Shown here piece after piece: positions 50,382-59,754 of a stretch of DNA of 64,000 bases. The stretch is from Streptomyces asiaticus (GTDB lineage: Bacteria; Actinomycetota; Actinomycetes; Streptomycetales; Streptomycetaceae): the NCBI RefSeq assembly GCF_018138715.1, contig NZ_JAGSHX010000001.1:1256036-1320035 (forward strand), written 5' to 3'. The translations under genes and the position numbers were made by a program. The notes beneath the pieces are model-generated. The model did no database searches, was not told the origin of the DNA, and saw nothing but the letters and a program-made list of their open reading frames with translations. The stretch's first letter is position 1, and each line of letters opens with the position of its first letter.

Positions 50382-52360
50382 CACTGCTCGGCCTCCGCCC
50401 CGGCGTCATACACCCCGAACCCGCTGGACTTTGGGGTCACTTGGCCACGGGCGTCGTCCCCCCCGGCATCGTGCACCACGTCACCGACGATCCCGTGCAC
50501 AGCCATGAAGTCTCCAACGCGCCCTGCCTCACCGAAACAGCTGGCCCTCTCGCTGCCCGGCTGCGCGCCCGCGCCGCGGCGCGCGAGGACGCTGCCGGTT
50601 CGGCGCCGGACCGTCTCGTCGAACGGGCGCAGGGTGTGCTCGCCCTGCGTCCACGGGACCGCATGGAGCAGGCCGTCGGGCAGCCGGATGAAGACCTGCC
50701 GCAGATCGTAGGGGTGGTGGTGGACCTCCCACCGCTGGCCGCGGCCGCGGTGTTCGTCCAGGCACGCATCGTCGTAGCGGCGCCCGCCCAGCCGGATGCC
50801 CGATTCGGTGAGCGCGCACCGGCGTGCCGGGAGCAGTTCGCCGTAGTGCTGTCCGCCCAGCGGCAGCGGCACGTTCCCGGCCGCGCCCAGCAGCACCTCC
50901 CACATCTCCTGCGGGGCCAGTGACGCCCGGGGCAGCAGCGGATGGCGCAGCTGCTCCTGGGGGCGGTGGTGCCAGCAGGCGGTGATCCATTCGTCCAGCA
51001 GGTCCTGCAGCTGCAGGAGGCTCCAGTACGCCCCGTCCTCTTCGGTGTCTTCGTTCTCTTCTGTTACGGCGGCAGGCGGCCGGGCCGCGGCGGCGTGCCG
51101 TGCGAACAGTCCGGCGAGAACCCCCAGCGTGCGCGCCGCGCCGCCCCGGGCGTCCGCCGCCCGGGGCGGCACCGTCTCCAGGCTGACGCCCAGGCTCTCG
51201 CACACGGCCAGCACAGCGGAGGTGACGGCGGCCGGGGACCGGTCGACGACGAGCGTCTCGGGCACGGCCGCCGGATGCGCCGCGGCGGCTTCGATCCGTG
51301 CGGGCAGGGACATCAGCCGCCCGGGCGGCCCGCCCGCATAGGCCTGCTCCAGCAGGGCCGGCCAGCCCGGGCGCAGCGGCCTGGGCACGGCCATCTCGGC
51401 CAGCAGCACCGACAACTGAACCGGCTGGGCCTGTAACGGGTGTAGCACGGCGGCCAGCACACAGCCGCTCGCCCCGTCCAGCGCGGCCGTCACCGCCACC
51501 TCCACCACACCCCCGTCCTCGCCCACCGCCTCAAGACCCAGGCGGGCGGTGGCGATGTGGACCCGCTCGGCGGGCCGCAACACAGCAGGCGGGCCACCGC
51601 AACGGGCCGGGCCGGTGGCGGTGCGCGCCGCACTGCCCGGCGGCTCGGCCGGATCCGCCAGCGCTTTCACCAGCCGGTACAGCGACGAGCGGGCGGGCAG
51701 CTTCACCCGGTGCGGCCCGTAGGTGTCCGCCACGATCTGCTCAGCCAACTCGATGACCTGCCGGGTGGTGGTCTTCCTGCGGCCGCGGCGTCGGCGCAGG
51801 GCCTCCAGCACAGCGGCCACCACCCGCTCGTCAGTACGCCCGGTAGTGGACGGGGCGCGCAGGTGGCGCTTGTCGACCAGCCCCCACAGCCCCTGCCGCC
51901 GGTAGACCAGCCGCATCCGCTGCACCGTGGTCCGGCTGACCCGGGCCCAGCCCAGCGCCGTGAGCTCACGCGCCTTGGCCCCTTCCCGCTCGGCAAGCGT
52001 GAAGCGCTGCGGGTCGTACTCCGGCCGGGGCACACCGCACTTTTCCGGGGCGTCAGGCAGTCCGGTTTCGACCTCGCGGATGTGCCGCTGCCAGGCCAGG
52101 GCACGCTCCTGAGCGGCCAGCGGCACCGCTTCCCACAGGGCCGGGGCAGGAGGCGCCACGGCGGCCATGCCGATCACCGAGAAGCCAGGCGCGGCCACCA
52201 GATAGGCAGCCACGACGCAGGCGGTGGCCCCGTCGTCGGCAACCAGGTGCACCCGGCCGCCGACCAGGGCGGCCACCTGCCAGGTGCGGTCTTCGAACGT
52301 GACCTGTGCGCCCACCTCAAGATGCCGCCCACCGGGGGCGGTTGCACCGTTCCTGCTCAC
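50378..52360 (-). CDS. TnsB/TniA-like paralogue with lost catalytic residues
   Basis: GTG 52360 overlaps the upstream stop. The 660-residue protein aligns with its downstream neighbour over nearly the full length (WQRHIREVETGLP, RVSRTTVQRMRLVYRRQGLW, DERVVAAVLEALRR, LLDEWITACWHHRP). At the first catalytic position VDTTRL is replaced by IATARL (Ala270), and at the third KGAVERT is replaced by RGGAART (Ala409). Only the middle Asp373 remains. The frame is open throughout and the C-terminal tail is kept, so it is a maintained non-catalytic subunit rather than obvious debris. Confidence 0.88.
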   Translation of the reverse strand: MSRNGATAPGGRHLEVGAQVTFEDRTWQVAALVGGRVHLVADDGATACVVAAYLVAAPGFSVIGMAAVAPPAPALWEAVPLAAQERALAWQRHIREVETGLPDAPEKCGVPRPEYDPQRFTLAEREGAKARELTALGWARVSRTTVQRMRLVYRRQGLWGLVDKRHLRAPSTTGRTDERVVAAVLEALRRRRGRRKTTTRQVIELAEQIVADTYGPHRVKLPARSSLYRLVKALADPAEPPGSAARTATGPARCGGPPAVLRPAERVHIATARLGLEAVGEDGGVVEVAVTAALDGASGCVLAAVLHPLQAQPVQLSVLLAEMAVPRPLRPGWPALLEQAYAGGPPGRLMSLPARIEAAAAHPAAVPETLVVDRSPAAVTSAVLAVCESLGVSLETVPPRAADARGGAARTLGVLAGLFARHAAAARPPAAVTEENEDTEEDGAYWSLLQLQDLLDEWITACWHHRPQEQLRHPLLPRASLAPQEMWEVLLGAAGNVPLPLGGQHYGELLPARRCALTESGIRLGGRRYDDACLDEHRGRGQRWEVHHHPYDLRQVFIRLPDGLLHAVPWTQGEHTLRPFDETVRRRTGSVLARRGAGAQPGSERASCFGEAGRVGDFMAVHGIVGDVVHDAGGDDARGQVTPKSSGFGVYDAGAEAEQW

Positions 52361-53244
52361 CTCGCGTGCTGCTCCTGCCGCTTGTCGCCTGCGGCCGGGG
52401 CGGGGGAGACACGGGTGTGCTCGCCCAACGGCCGCATCAGGTCTGCGGTCAGCCGCCCACTCCACAGCGCGTGGTAGACCACCGGCAGCGCCGTGAGGAC
52501 CTCGCCCGCCGCCGCGGCCCCGGCCATCAGCGGCCGCGGGGCGGCGAACGCCTCGAGCACCGCCTGCTCCAGACCGCCTGCGTCACGGTGGCGGGGGTGG
52601 CGGTAGCCGGCCAGCCACCGCACATTCGCCGCCACCACCTTCTCCGGCGGCACCAGGCGCCGGTAGGTGAACCCCACCGCCTCACACGCCGCAGCAAGCA
52701 CCGCGGCCGCCCGCGCGGCACGCTCCCCGGCGGGCTCGGACGTGGCGGGACAGTCGGCGAGCAGGGCGCGCCCGTCGGCGTAACGGGCGAACAGCTGGGG
52801 CACCCACGTCAAAACCCGCCCGCTGTCCGGATCACGCCAGATCAGCCGCACCGGCCGCGCCGACAGCCCCACCACCTGCGGATCGCGGTCCAGGACCATC
52901 AGCTGCGTGCACATCGCCTGCGAGCCGTGCATCACATGCCCGGCCGTGGTGGCCGACCACCACCAGCCCGGCCCCCACCTGCGCCCGGGCACCACTGGGA
53001 AGGCCGTCACCGGCTGGAGCTGCTCGAACCGGACGGCCACGGCGGCTTCGACCCAGCGGCGTTGTACGAGTGTGCCGTCCGCCCCGGCGAACTCCGCCTC
53101 CACCGCCCCTGATTCCGGCACTCGGCACGCCCTGCCCGCGACGGCAGATAAGCCGTCCTGGCTGCTGTCGATGATCACGCACTCCACACAACGCCATACC
53201 GGCCATGGCGCGCAGGCGAACCGACCGGTAACCGCAACTGCCAT
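52357..53244 (-). CDS. TnsA-like endonuclease-fold protein, acidic residues missing
   Basis: The C-terminal two thirds match actinobacterial TnsA-like subunits: GPGWWWSATTAGHVMHGS, LMVLDRDPQVVGLSARPVRL, FARYADGRALLADCPA, and ANVRWLAGYRHPRH with a final LPVVYHALWSGRLTADL. In family members as I remember them, the HVxxES-W-E and the TPDYFA segment supply the acidic residues. Here these read GSQAMC and VPQLFA, so the nuclease is probably inactive. The start is uncertain: ATG 53244 is used, and a longer frame reaches 53376. Its TGA overlaps the next gene start. Confidence 0.7.
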   Translation of the reverse strand: MAVAVTGRFACAPWPVWRCVECVIIDSSQDGLSAVAGRACRVPESGAVEAEFAGADGTLVQRRWVEAAVAVRFEQLQPVTAFPVVPGRRWGPGWWWSATTAGHVMHGSQAMCTQLMVLDRDPQVVGLSARPVRLIWRDPDSGRVLTWVPQLFARYADGRALLADCPATSEPAGERAARAAAVLAAACEAVGFTYRRLVPPEKVVAANVRWLAGYRHPRHRDAGGLEQAVLEAFAAPRPLMAGAAAAGEVLTALPVVYHALWSGRLTADLMRPLGEHTRVSPAPAAGDKRQEQHAR

Positions 53245-53418
53245 TCCACACAGGCCGGTTGCTTTGCGCGGGGGACAGGATGCCGCCTGGGGCGTCCCGG
53301 TGTCAGTGCAGATCTCTGCACTTTCCCACCCAATCGCCCGCCGTGTCGCGGCGGGCGGACCGTGGCGCGGGTCCACCCGGGCCGCAGGAGTGGGCGGGCG
53401 CCCGGACCGGTTCCGCCG

Positions 53419-53739
53419 CTACCCCAGAGACGACAGTACCCATCCCGAGTCGTCCTCGCCGGAACCGAACCTGATCAAGGCGCCGGACGGCATCGCCGCA
53501 CCGCGCGCGAGCGTGTCGACGAAGGCATCCGCGAGCGCGTTGACCTGCTCGCGCCCAGCACCCTGGCCGTCGTCGCAGACACCGGAGTCGAGCCACAGAT
53601 GGTCGCGGTGTCCCGTGACCTTCAGCATGATCTTGAACGTCTCCCAGTCGTAGGGCGGATCGCTCACGGCGACGCCCACGATGGTGTCGCCGCGCACCAG
53701 GTCGTCCCCGACGCGTACCCACACATCGCGTTTGGCCAC
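53419..53739 (-). CDS. Small hypothetical protein, 106 residues
   Basis: GTG 53739 has GGGAGG about nine bases upstream; an in-frame GTG at 53748 is too close to that site. The protein opens with a beta-rich stretch (KRDVWVRVGDDLVRGDTIVG), continues YDWETFKIMLKVTGHRDHLW and ends DSGWVLSSLG. It lies upstream of the TnsA-like gene in the same direction, about 170 bp from the longest possible TnsA start. No family is recognised; it may belong to the element. Confidence 0.6.
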   Translation of the reverse strand: MAKRDVWVRVGDDLVRGDTIVGVAVSDPPYDWETFKIMLKVTGHRDHLWLDSGVCDDGQGAGREQVNALADAFVDTLARGAAMPSGALIRFGSGEDDSGWVLSSLG

Positions 53740-53896
53740 TGCCCCCACCTCCCCCGCCCGGCCACATCAGCAGCCGAGCGTAGCCGTCTTGAACCCCCTC
53801 CGGCTCGAGCCGGAGAGCCGGACTTGCGAGAAGGGCTCAGCCTGCGGCCTTCCTGCCGGCCCTCTGCGGCCCGGGGCCTGGCGGCGGCGGCCGGGG

Positions 53897-55123
53897 TCAG
53901 GGATGGCGGAAGCCGCGGTCGGGGTCGCGGGCCTGGCCCGGGCGGAAGGGATCGAACCAGTCCGCGGCGGCCAGGTTGGCGAGTCCGAGGGCCTGGTTGA
54001 TCTCGTTGCCGCTGTCCTCGATCCCGTCCAGGGAGGCGTCGAAGAGCATCAGTACGTCGTGGTCCTCGAACAGGACGGTCGAGCACCAGTCCCAGTCGAA
54101 GTCGCGGCGGTCCTCACCCAGACCCTCCACTGCTTCCGCCACCAGGCGCGGCCGGTTCCGCGTCAGCGCTCTGGCCCGGTCGATGCCCAGGTGCAGGGCC
54201 ATCTCCTCGCCGGTGCAGCCCGGGCGGACGGTGCCATTCTTGGCGAGGTCGGCGGCCAGGTCGTCGAAACAGCGGGCCATCTGCCGCCGCCACTGCTGGT
54301 CCTGGTGAAAGGTGATCGGCGGCAGCGAGCCAAGGACACGGCCCTCGCCGCGCCCAAGAGGCGCATCGCCCACGGCGGCGATGTCCAGCCAGATCTGCTC
54401 AGACAGCTCCTCGAGCGCCACCCGCAGCACCGCAGCCGTCCGCGCGGTGAGTTCCTCGTCCTCCTCGCCGTCCTCGTCCCAGCCGTCACCCTCGCTGTCT
54501 TCTTCGTCCCACGCCGTCGGCTGGCCGTGGCGGGCGAGGGAAAGCAGACGGCTGCGCACGCGCTGCGCGGCCTCTTCGGGAGCAGCCGGGGCGTTGTCGA
54601 TGATCTGAAGTTCGTCGGAGAACTCCTGGGCGCTCAGCAGCGCGCCGGCCTCGGCAAGCAGGGCGGAACCCGCACCCAGGCAGGCGTTCTGGGCGGGCAG
54701 GACCACGGCGAAGTAGTTGTCCGTCAGCCGGTCGATGACGGCGGCCACCACCCCGGCGACGATCAGCGGGTCAGCGAAGGCCTCCTCCAGCTGCAGCCCG
54801 TCGACGACGAGGACGCTGGAGGCCGACTCGATGAACTCCTCGAACTCGTAGGTGAACCGGCCCTCCTCGTCCAGGAGCTGGGTGGCCACCAGAGCCGGGA
54901 AGGACTGTTCGTCGGCCATCCGCTCGCGCAGGTTGTCGGACTTCCAGTACAGGCCGCGTACGGCCGTGAGGCTGCCCACCTGCGTGTCGGCCACGGTGAT
55001 GCGCACCTCCCAGGTCTGCACCCCCTGCGCGGCAGGGTCCAGCAGCTGGTGAGTGTGGTGGAAGGTGAGCGCCAGCCGGGCAAGGTCCGCCCCCGCTGAC
55101 GCCGGGCCCGGTCGACTGCTCAA
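53897..55123 (-). CDS. Acidic hypothetical protein, about 408 residues
   Basis: TTG 55123 is chosen because GAGGGAG lies five bases upstream and because the sequence before it is arginine-rich and unlike a protein. The product is soluble: VRITVADTQVGSLTAVRG near the start, FEEFIESASSVLVVDGLQLE in the middle, and a strongly acidic linker (DEEDSEGDGWDEDGEEDEE). The second half ends LNLAAADWFDPFRPGQ-like. I do not recognise a family. Its position between TniQ and TnsA genes, all colinear, hints at a link with the transposition or telomere module. Confidence 0.65.
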   Translation of the reverse strand: MSSRPGPASAGADLARLALTFHHTHQLLDPAAQGVQTWEVRITVADTQVGSLTAVRGLYWKSDNLRERMADEQSFPALVATQLLDEEGRFTYEFEEFIESASSVLVVDGLQLEEAFADPLIVAGVVAAVIDRLTDNYFAVVLPAQNACLGAGSALLAEAGALLSAQEFSDELQIIDNAPAAPEEAAQRVRSRLLSLARHGQPTAWDEEDSEGDGWDEDGEEDEELTARTAAVLRVALEELSEQIWLDIAAVGDAPLGRGEGRVLGSLPPITFHQDQQWRRQMARCFDDLAADLAKNGTVRPGCTGEEMALHLGIDRARALTRNRPRLVAEAVEGLGEDRRDFDWDWCSTVLFEDHDVLMLFDASLDGIEDSGNEINQALGLANLAAADWFDPFRPGQARDPDRGFRHP

Positions 55124-55319
55124 CGTGCTCCCTCGGTGCCTGTCCTCGCCCCGCCGCCTGCCGAGGCTCCGCAACAGCGTAGTGGCCAGGCGCCGCCGGT
55201 CTTCCCGAAACGGCGCCGTACGCGCATCCGGGCCCGGGAGGCGAAAAACAGCCCGAGCCCCTGCGGGCCGGGCTGCGCCGTGCAGTGGGCAGAGCCCGCC
55301 ACACCTGCCGCCGAGCACG

Positions 55320-56720
55320 TCAGCCGTGGTCCTTGCCCACGGCCACGATCTCCGCCAGCTCGTGGGCGGACAGGCGGGCCCATCCGGCGACCTCCTCCAG
55401 CGCCACCCCGGCGGTGACGGCCGCGGTGGCGGTGTGCACAAGGGCCTTCTCGATCAGGGCGGCACTTTCACTGAGGTGCTCCAGCAGGGTGCGGGCCACT
55501 TCGGCGGTGGTGCCGCTGTGCACGCCGCGCAGCTCCACCAGCTGCTCGCCGGCCTCCTTGACCAACTGGGTGATGTGGAGACGGTGTTCGGCGGACACGG
55601 CGGCCCGCCACCGGGTCGCCGAGCCACCCGAATGCGCCTCGGCGGTCATGACGCGCAAGCCTCCGGCCATGGTGGCGGGCTGCTGTTCGCGCCGCAGCCG
55701 CCACGGATCGTCCCTCCACCCGGGCGGCCCGCCTTCACCGCGCCGCCGGCGGATGACAGCGCCCATCCAGGCGAGTAGAGGCCCGCCGTAGTCCACTGCC
55801 GACAGCGGCCCCAGCCAGTTGCGTCCCACCCGCTCGCCCAGCCGGCGGCAGAACGCCCCGTCAGCGGACAGCGGCCGCGGCCGCCCGGCACCGCTGTCCC
55901 TCCACACCAGCTCGGCCATGGCCGGATCCAGCAGAGCGTCGGCCACGGCCACCACCTCCGGGAAGACGACCGCGTCCCGGCCCACGATCCGCCACCGCTT
56001 AAGATCCGTTCCCGCGTTGCCGCCCGCTACCCGGTGCAGGCGCTGCGGCCAGATCTCCTCCTGATGCCAGTGCAGGGCTTCCTCCCACCACCGGGCCACG
56101 ACCGCGTGCGCTAGGCGAAGACCTCCCCGGGGTCCGCCGCGGCCCGCACCGCACGCCGCGCCACGCCCGTCCACCGCCGCTGTGCGGCCACCACCTCGGG
56201 ACACCGCGCAGGTCGAGGTGTTCCAGCGGCTGGTCGGCGTCCGCGTCCAGCAGCCACCGCCCGTGCCGCCCGCACACCCGCTGCCGGCGCGGCACATACC
56301 GCACCGCCCGCAGCGCCTGCCCGGTGCGCCGCGCGGTGCACGACCGGCAGGCGAACGCCGCTTCTCCCGCCACCGCGCTCGCCGCCTGCCAGCGCCCCTG
56401 CGCCAGGCCGGCCTCCCGCCCTTGCTGATCTTGGGGTCGTCCACGGTGAAGGCGGGCAGAGCCCGCGCCAGCACCGCCGGTTCCACCCCGCACAGCTCGG
56501 CGAGCACAGCCCGCCCGGCCTCGTTGAGGACGACCTCCGCGTCGGCCCGCATGCCGCCGCCGTCCATCCGGGCGGGGGAGTTGCGGCAGGTCCACAGCCG
56601 CAGCACACCGGCGGCAGGCAGACCGTAGCGGGCTGCGGCCCGGTTGATCAGTGACGAGGTCAGCTCCCCGGCCAGTGGCGCTGTCCGTAACACCCCTGCT
56701 GCCACAGCTCTCCCCGGCAT
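55320..56720 (-). pseudogene. Third TniQ-family gene, frameshifted
   Basis: ATG 56720 opens with TniQ-like sequence (RTAPLAGELTSSLINRAAAR). Near 56420 the frame shifts; the next frame gives GRWQAASAVAGEAAFACRSC and VCGRHGRWLLDADADQPL, the zinc motif of the domain. Two further shifts near 56210 and 56115 return to the first frame, which continues RLAHAVVARWWEEALHWHQE to the stop at 55320. The total length fits a TniQ protein of about 465 residues. It directly follows tpg, 41 bp away. The three shifts within 300 bp may be real or sequencing error. Confidence 0.65.
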
Positions 56721-56761
56721 CTGTTCCTGGTCTCCTGCTACTCCCGGCGCCTCTGACCGGG

Positions 56762-57321
56762 TTACAGCTCGAACTCGAGGGCGACGAGGTCTTTGAGTTC
56801 GACTTCGAGGCCGTGGGCGCGGCGGCCGTTGTCGCGGAAGTAGACCTCGCCCAGTGCCTCGGCCGCGACCTGACGGAGGTCATCCTCGTCGAGACCGGCT
56901 TCCTGTGCTTCGAGGAGGCGGGCGGCGTGGCGGGGCGGCAGGGCGAGGGTGAGGTGGCGCACGCGGGCCTGGTCGGTGCTGCCGGGGGCGGCGGTGTAGC
57001 CGAACCGGGCCTGGACATCGATCATGATGCCGTTCGTGGTGGCCGCGGCCTGCTTCGCCCTGGCCCTGATCTGCGGCTGCCAGCGGGCGCGGACCTCGCG
57101 TTCGAGGCGGTCGGCGAGCTTCCGGCCGGGGGGTTTTGATCTGGTTCTTCACGTACCGCTCGACGGTGCGCTGACTGATACCGAGCAGTTCGGCGACGCG
57201 CCGGGTGCTGCGCTGGTGCTGCTTGACCAGGTACCGCATCCGCGCCCCGGCGGACTTGGGAACGGGACGCGTGAACGCGCCCTGCACCGCCTTGTCGAGT
57301 TCTTCTGCGACCGTGACCATC
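56762..57321 (-). pseudogene. tpg: Telomere terminal protein Tpg, one frameshift
   Basis: ATG 57321 begins MVTVAEELDKAVQGAFTRPV, continues VPKSAGARMRYLVKQHQRST and has a HTH (RRVAELLGISQRTVERYVKN). After a shift near 57125 it continues KLADRLEREVRARWQPQ, then IDVQARFGYTAAPGST, then EALGEVYFRDNGRRAHGLEV. This is the Tpg family, which primes end patching and stays covalently bound to the 5' ends of linear Streptomyces replicons. The shift is in a run of six C; five restore the frame. Full length would be about 186 residues, as expected (184-185). It follows tap by 14 bp. Confidence 0.85.
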
Positions 57322-57335
57322 GACCCGTGTCCTCT

Positions 57336-59572
57336 TATTCCCCGGTGTCCTTGGCGGTGACCTCGCCGGTCTTGATGTAGCGGGCGAGGTTGGCGGTCTT
57401 GCCGTCGGTGCCGAGCTGCTCGAGCACGTCCGCGCCCCACAGGACGCTCTGGGTGCCCTCGTGCTTGACCATCCCGGCGAGACCCCCAGCCGGAACGAGC
57501 CCGGCACGGTCTTGCCGTCGGCTCCGTAGGGCAGGACGTCCAGCGGGCTGGGCCCGTTGGCGGCGTACACGGCGCAGTCCGACAGGACCGCGACCGGGTA
57601 GCGGCCGGTGGCCGCCGCCAGGTTGAGCATCTTGCGGTGCATGTTGATCCGGGCCCGGGAGATGACGGTCGCGCGGATGTCCGGGCGCCAGGTGGGGCGG
57701 GCGAGGGCGGGCCAGGGCTGCCCTGGCTTCCAGCCGCCGCGCGGGCCTTCTCCTGCAGCTTGCCGATGCTGCCCTTGACGGTCATCTTGATGGCGTCCAC
57801 CACGATGGCCAGCTCCGCATCCCGCTGCCTGTAGCCGTCCATCGCTTCCAGGAACTGGTGCGGGGCGAGCTTCTCGCCCACGGCGAGGTCCGCCATGGTG
57901 TCCACGTAGGCGTTGCGCAGCCGCTTGTACCAGCCGTCCAGGAACCGGCCGCACTCCGGGCGCACCCATGCCTCAAGCGGGGCGACGTCGTAACCGAGCT
58001 CGACGGCGTACGCCACGGTGGGGGTGGCGTACCAGGCCGGACCCTCCGGGCGTTCGCCGGTCGGCGTGAAGGGGCTGGGCAGCAGATCGCCGTCGAGCTG
58101 GTGCCACTGCTTGCCGACCTTCACCCGGGACAGGTCGACGTGGGAGAGGTCGACCAGCCAGGAACCGGGCACCGCTGGGTCGAAGACCGGGCTGGCGGTG
58201 TGCGCGGGGGGCGATGCCAGGCCGACGACCGCGCCGTTGGCGGCAGCACCGAACGCCAGGTTCACGTCGATGCCGACCAGGTAGCGCTGCAATGCACTCG
58301 GCGTCGGTCAGATCCCGCGCCCAGTCGTAGGCCTCCTCGAACAGCCTCTCGCCGGGGCCGCGCACGTGGAACCGGGGCAGGTCGCCAGGACGGGGTGTCC
58401 GTCGGTCGCCTCGCACGGCGCCGGGTCCATCGGCTGCGTGCCAGCGAGCCGGACCGGTGCTCGGAATGCCGCCTGCCCTCCTCGTCCGGCTCGCTCGCGC
58501 GGGTCGGCGGGTTGAGCGCGGTCATCAGCTCCAGCCCTGTCACGGCCGTGGAACCGACCGGCGTCATCACCCGCATCGCGTACACGCCCAGCACCCGGCC
58601 AGCTCCGCGGGCTCGAGCTGAGCTGCGTGGCCCCAGGCGCGGTCGTCGAGGGCGTGCCAGGAAGGGATGCACAGCTGCACGCACTGCCGACGGCCGTCCT
58701 GGGCAGGGCGGTAGATCCGCGCCCACGGCCCCAGCCCCCGCTTGGTCAGCTGCCAGTCGGCGCGCTGGAGCTGCTTGAGGACCTTGTGCCCCTCCGGGAG
58801 CCGCCCGGCGAGCCGCTCGGACTCCGACAGCGCGGCGGGCAGGCTGTAGCGCTCGCACGCCGCCTTGGTGAGCACCAGCAGCGGGTCGGCGTCCTTTCCC
58901 GAGCCGTGCAGCTTCTCCGCCCCCAGCCGTGCCTCCGCCAGCGTCACTCCACCAGCGCGGGGAGTGACTTGGCGGGCACGTCCAGATCAGGCCGCCGATG
59001 CCGTAGCCGGTCACCTGCCGGTCGGCGTCGGCGTCGAGGACGAGCAGCGGACCGTGCGCGTACGGGCTGCCGGGCGCGGGCGTGCGGGCCGCAGCGGTCT
59101 TCGGCGCGCCCGGGCGGGGTGATCCTTGCGGCGGCCGGGCGGCCCGCGCTGGACGCGGCGCGGCGGCTGGTGCGTGAGCGGCGGCGGGCACAGCGGATGG
59201 GGCGGTGCCGGGCGTGGGGGCGGCCGCGGCCTCAACAGCCCCGGCCGCGGGCCTGGTTCGCGCCGTGGACGCCGGGCCGCTGGACGTCTTCGGTGTCGGG
59301 GCGTCCTTCTGCGGGGCGGCGGTGCTCTCGGCGGCGGGGTAGAGCTGTGCGAGCTGCCGCAGCAGGCGCGCGTACGGCTCCCGCTGCGGCGGCCGCGGCT
59401 CGGTCTTGCCCGACTCCCAGCCGCTGACCGTCGCCCGCCGCACGTTAAGGGCGGCGGCCACCTCGTCCAGGGTGAGCGCGTGCGTCTGGCGCAGGCGCTT
59501 GCGCTCGGCCGGCGGCGGCAGCGGGGACCGGGACGCGACCAGCGCGTCGACCGCATCGAACAGCTCGGACAT
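57336..59572 (-). pseudogene. tap: Telomere-associated protein Tap, several frameshifts
   Basis: ATG 59572 (GGAGG six bases upstream) starts with MSELFDAVDALVASRSPLPP and an XRE-type HTH (LTLDEVAAALNVRRATVSGW). Successive frames then give MTLAEARLGAEKLHGSGKDA, VYAMRVMTPVGSTAVTGLEL, QRYLVGIDVNLAFGAAANGA, RATVISRARINMHRKMLNLA and MVKHEGTQSVLWGADVLEQL, to TAA 57336-57338. Shifts lie near 58970, 58605, 58430, 58290, 57715 and 57480. Tap binds the telomere overhang and recruits Tpg. The summed length (about 745 codons) equals a normal Tap, so no large part is missing. Confidence 0.82.
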
Positions 59573-59588
59573 GGAACACCTCCACCCC

Positions 59589-59669
59589 CACCCTACCCCA
59601 TGAATCGTACATAGCCCGTACGAAATCCGTACATTGCGCGTACGATTCGCGTACGTTGGTGGTAGGGTG
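59589..59669. promoter_or_regulatory. Five CGTAC boxes at 11-bp spacing inside a 9-bp inverted repeat
   Basis: CGTAC occurs at 59606, 59617, 59628, 59639 and 59650, exactly 11 bp apart. The array is flanked by CACCCTACC (59589-59597) and its inverse GGTAGGGTG (59661-59669), and the centre of that pair falls on the middle box. The spacing of about one helical turn puts all boxes on one DNA face. It lies between divergent tap (59572) and the helicase gene (59755), so it may be a shared operator, or an iteron-type replication site. Confidence 0.85.
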
Positions 59670-59754
59670 CCGGATTGAAGGTGTTCTCTTCAGCGGCCTT
59701 GCCGCCCTTCCGGCCCGGCCGCCGCTCGCTTTGGACCGATCGAGGAAGAGCTTC

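Noticed and set aside
47152..50711. Very long plus-strand frames (over 500 and 800 codons) opposite the transposase operon
   Set aside because: They are antisense to genes with clear catalytic motifs; the glycine/alanine-rich translations are typical shadows of GC-rich coding DNA.
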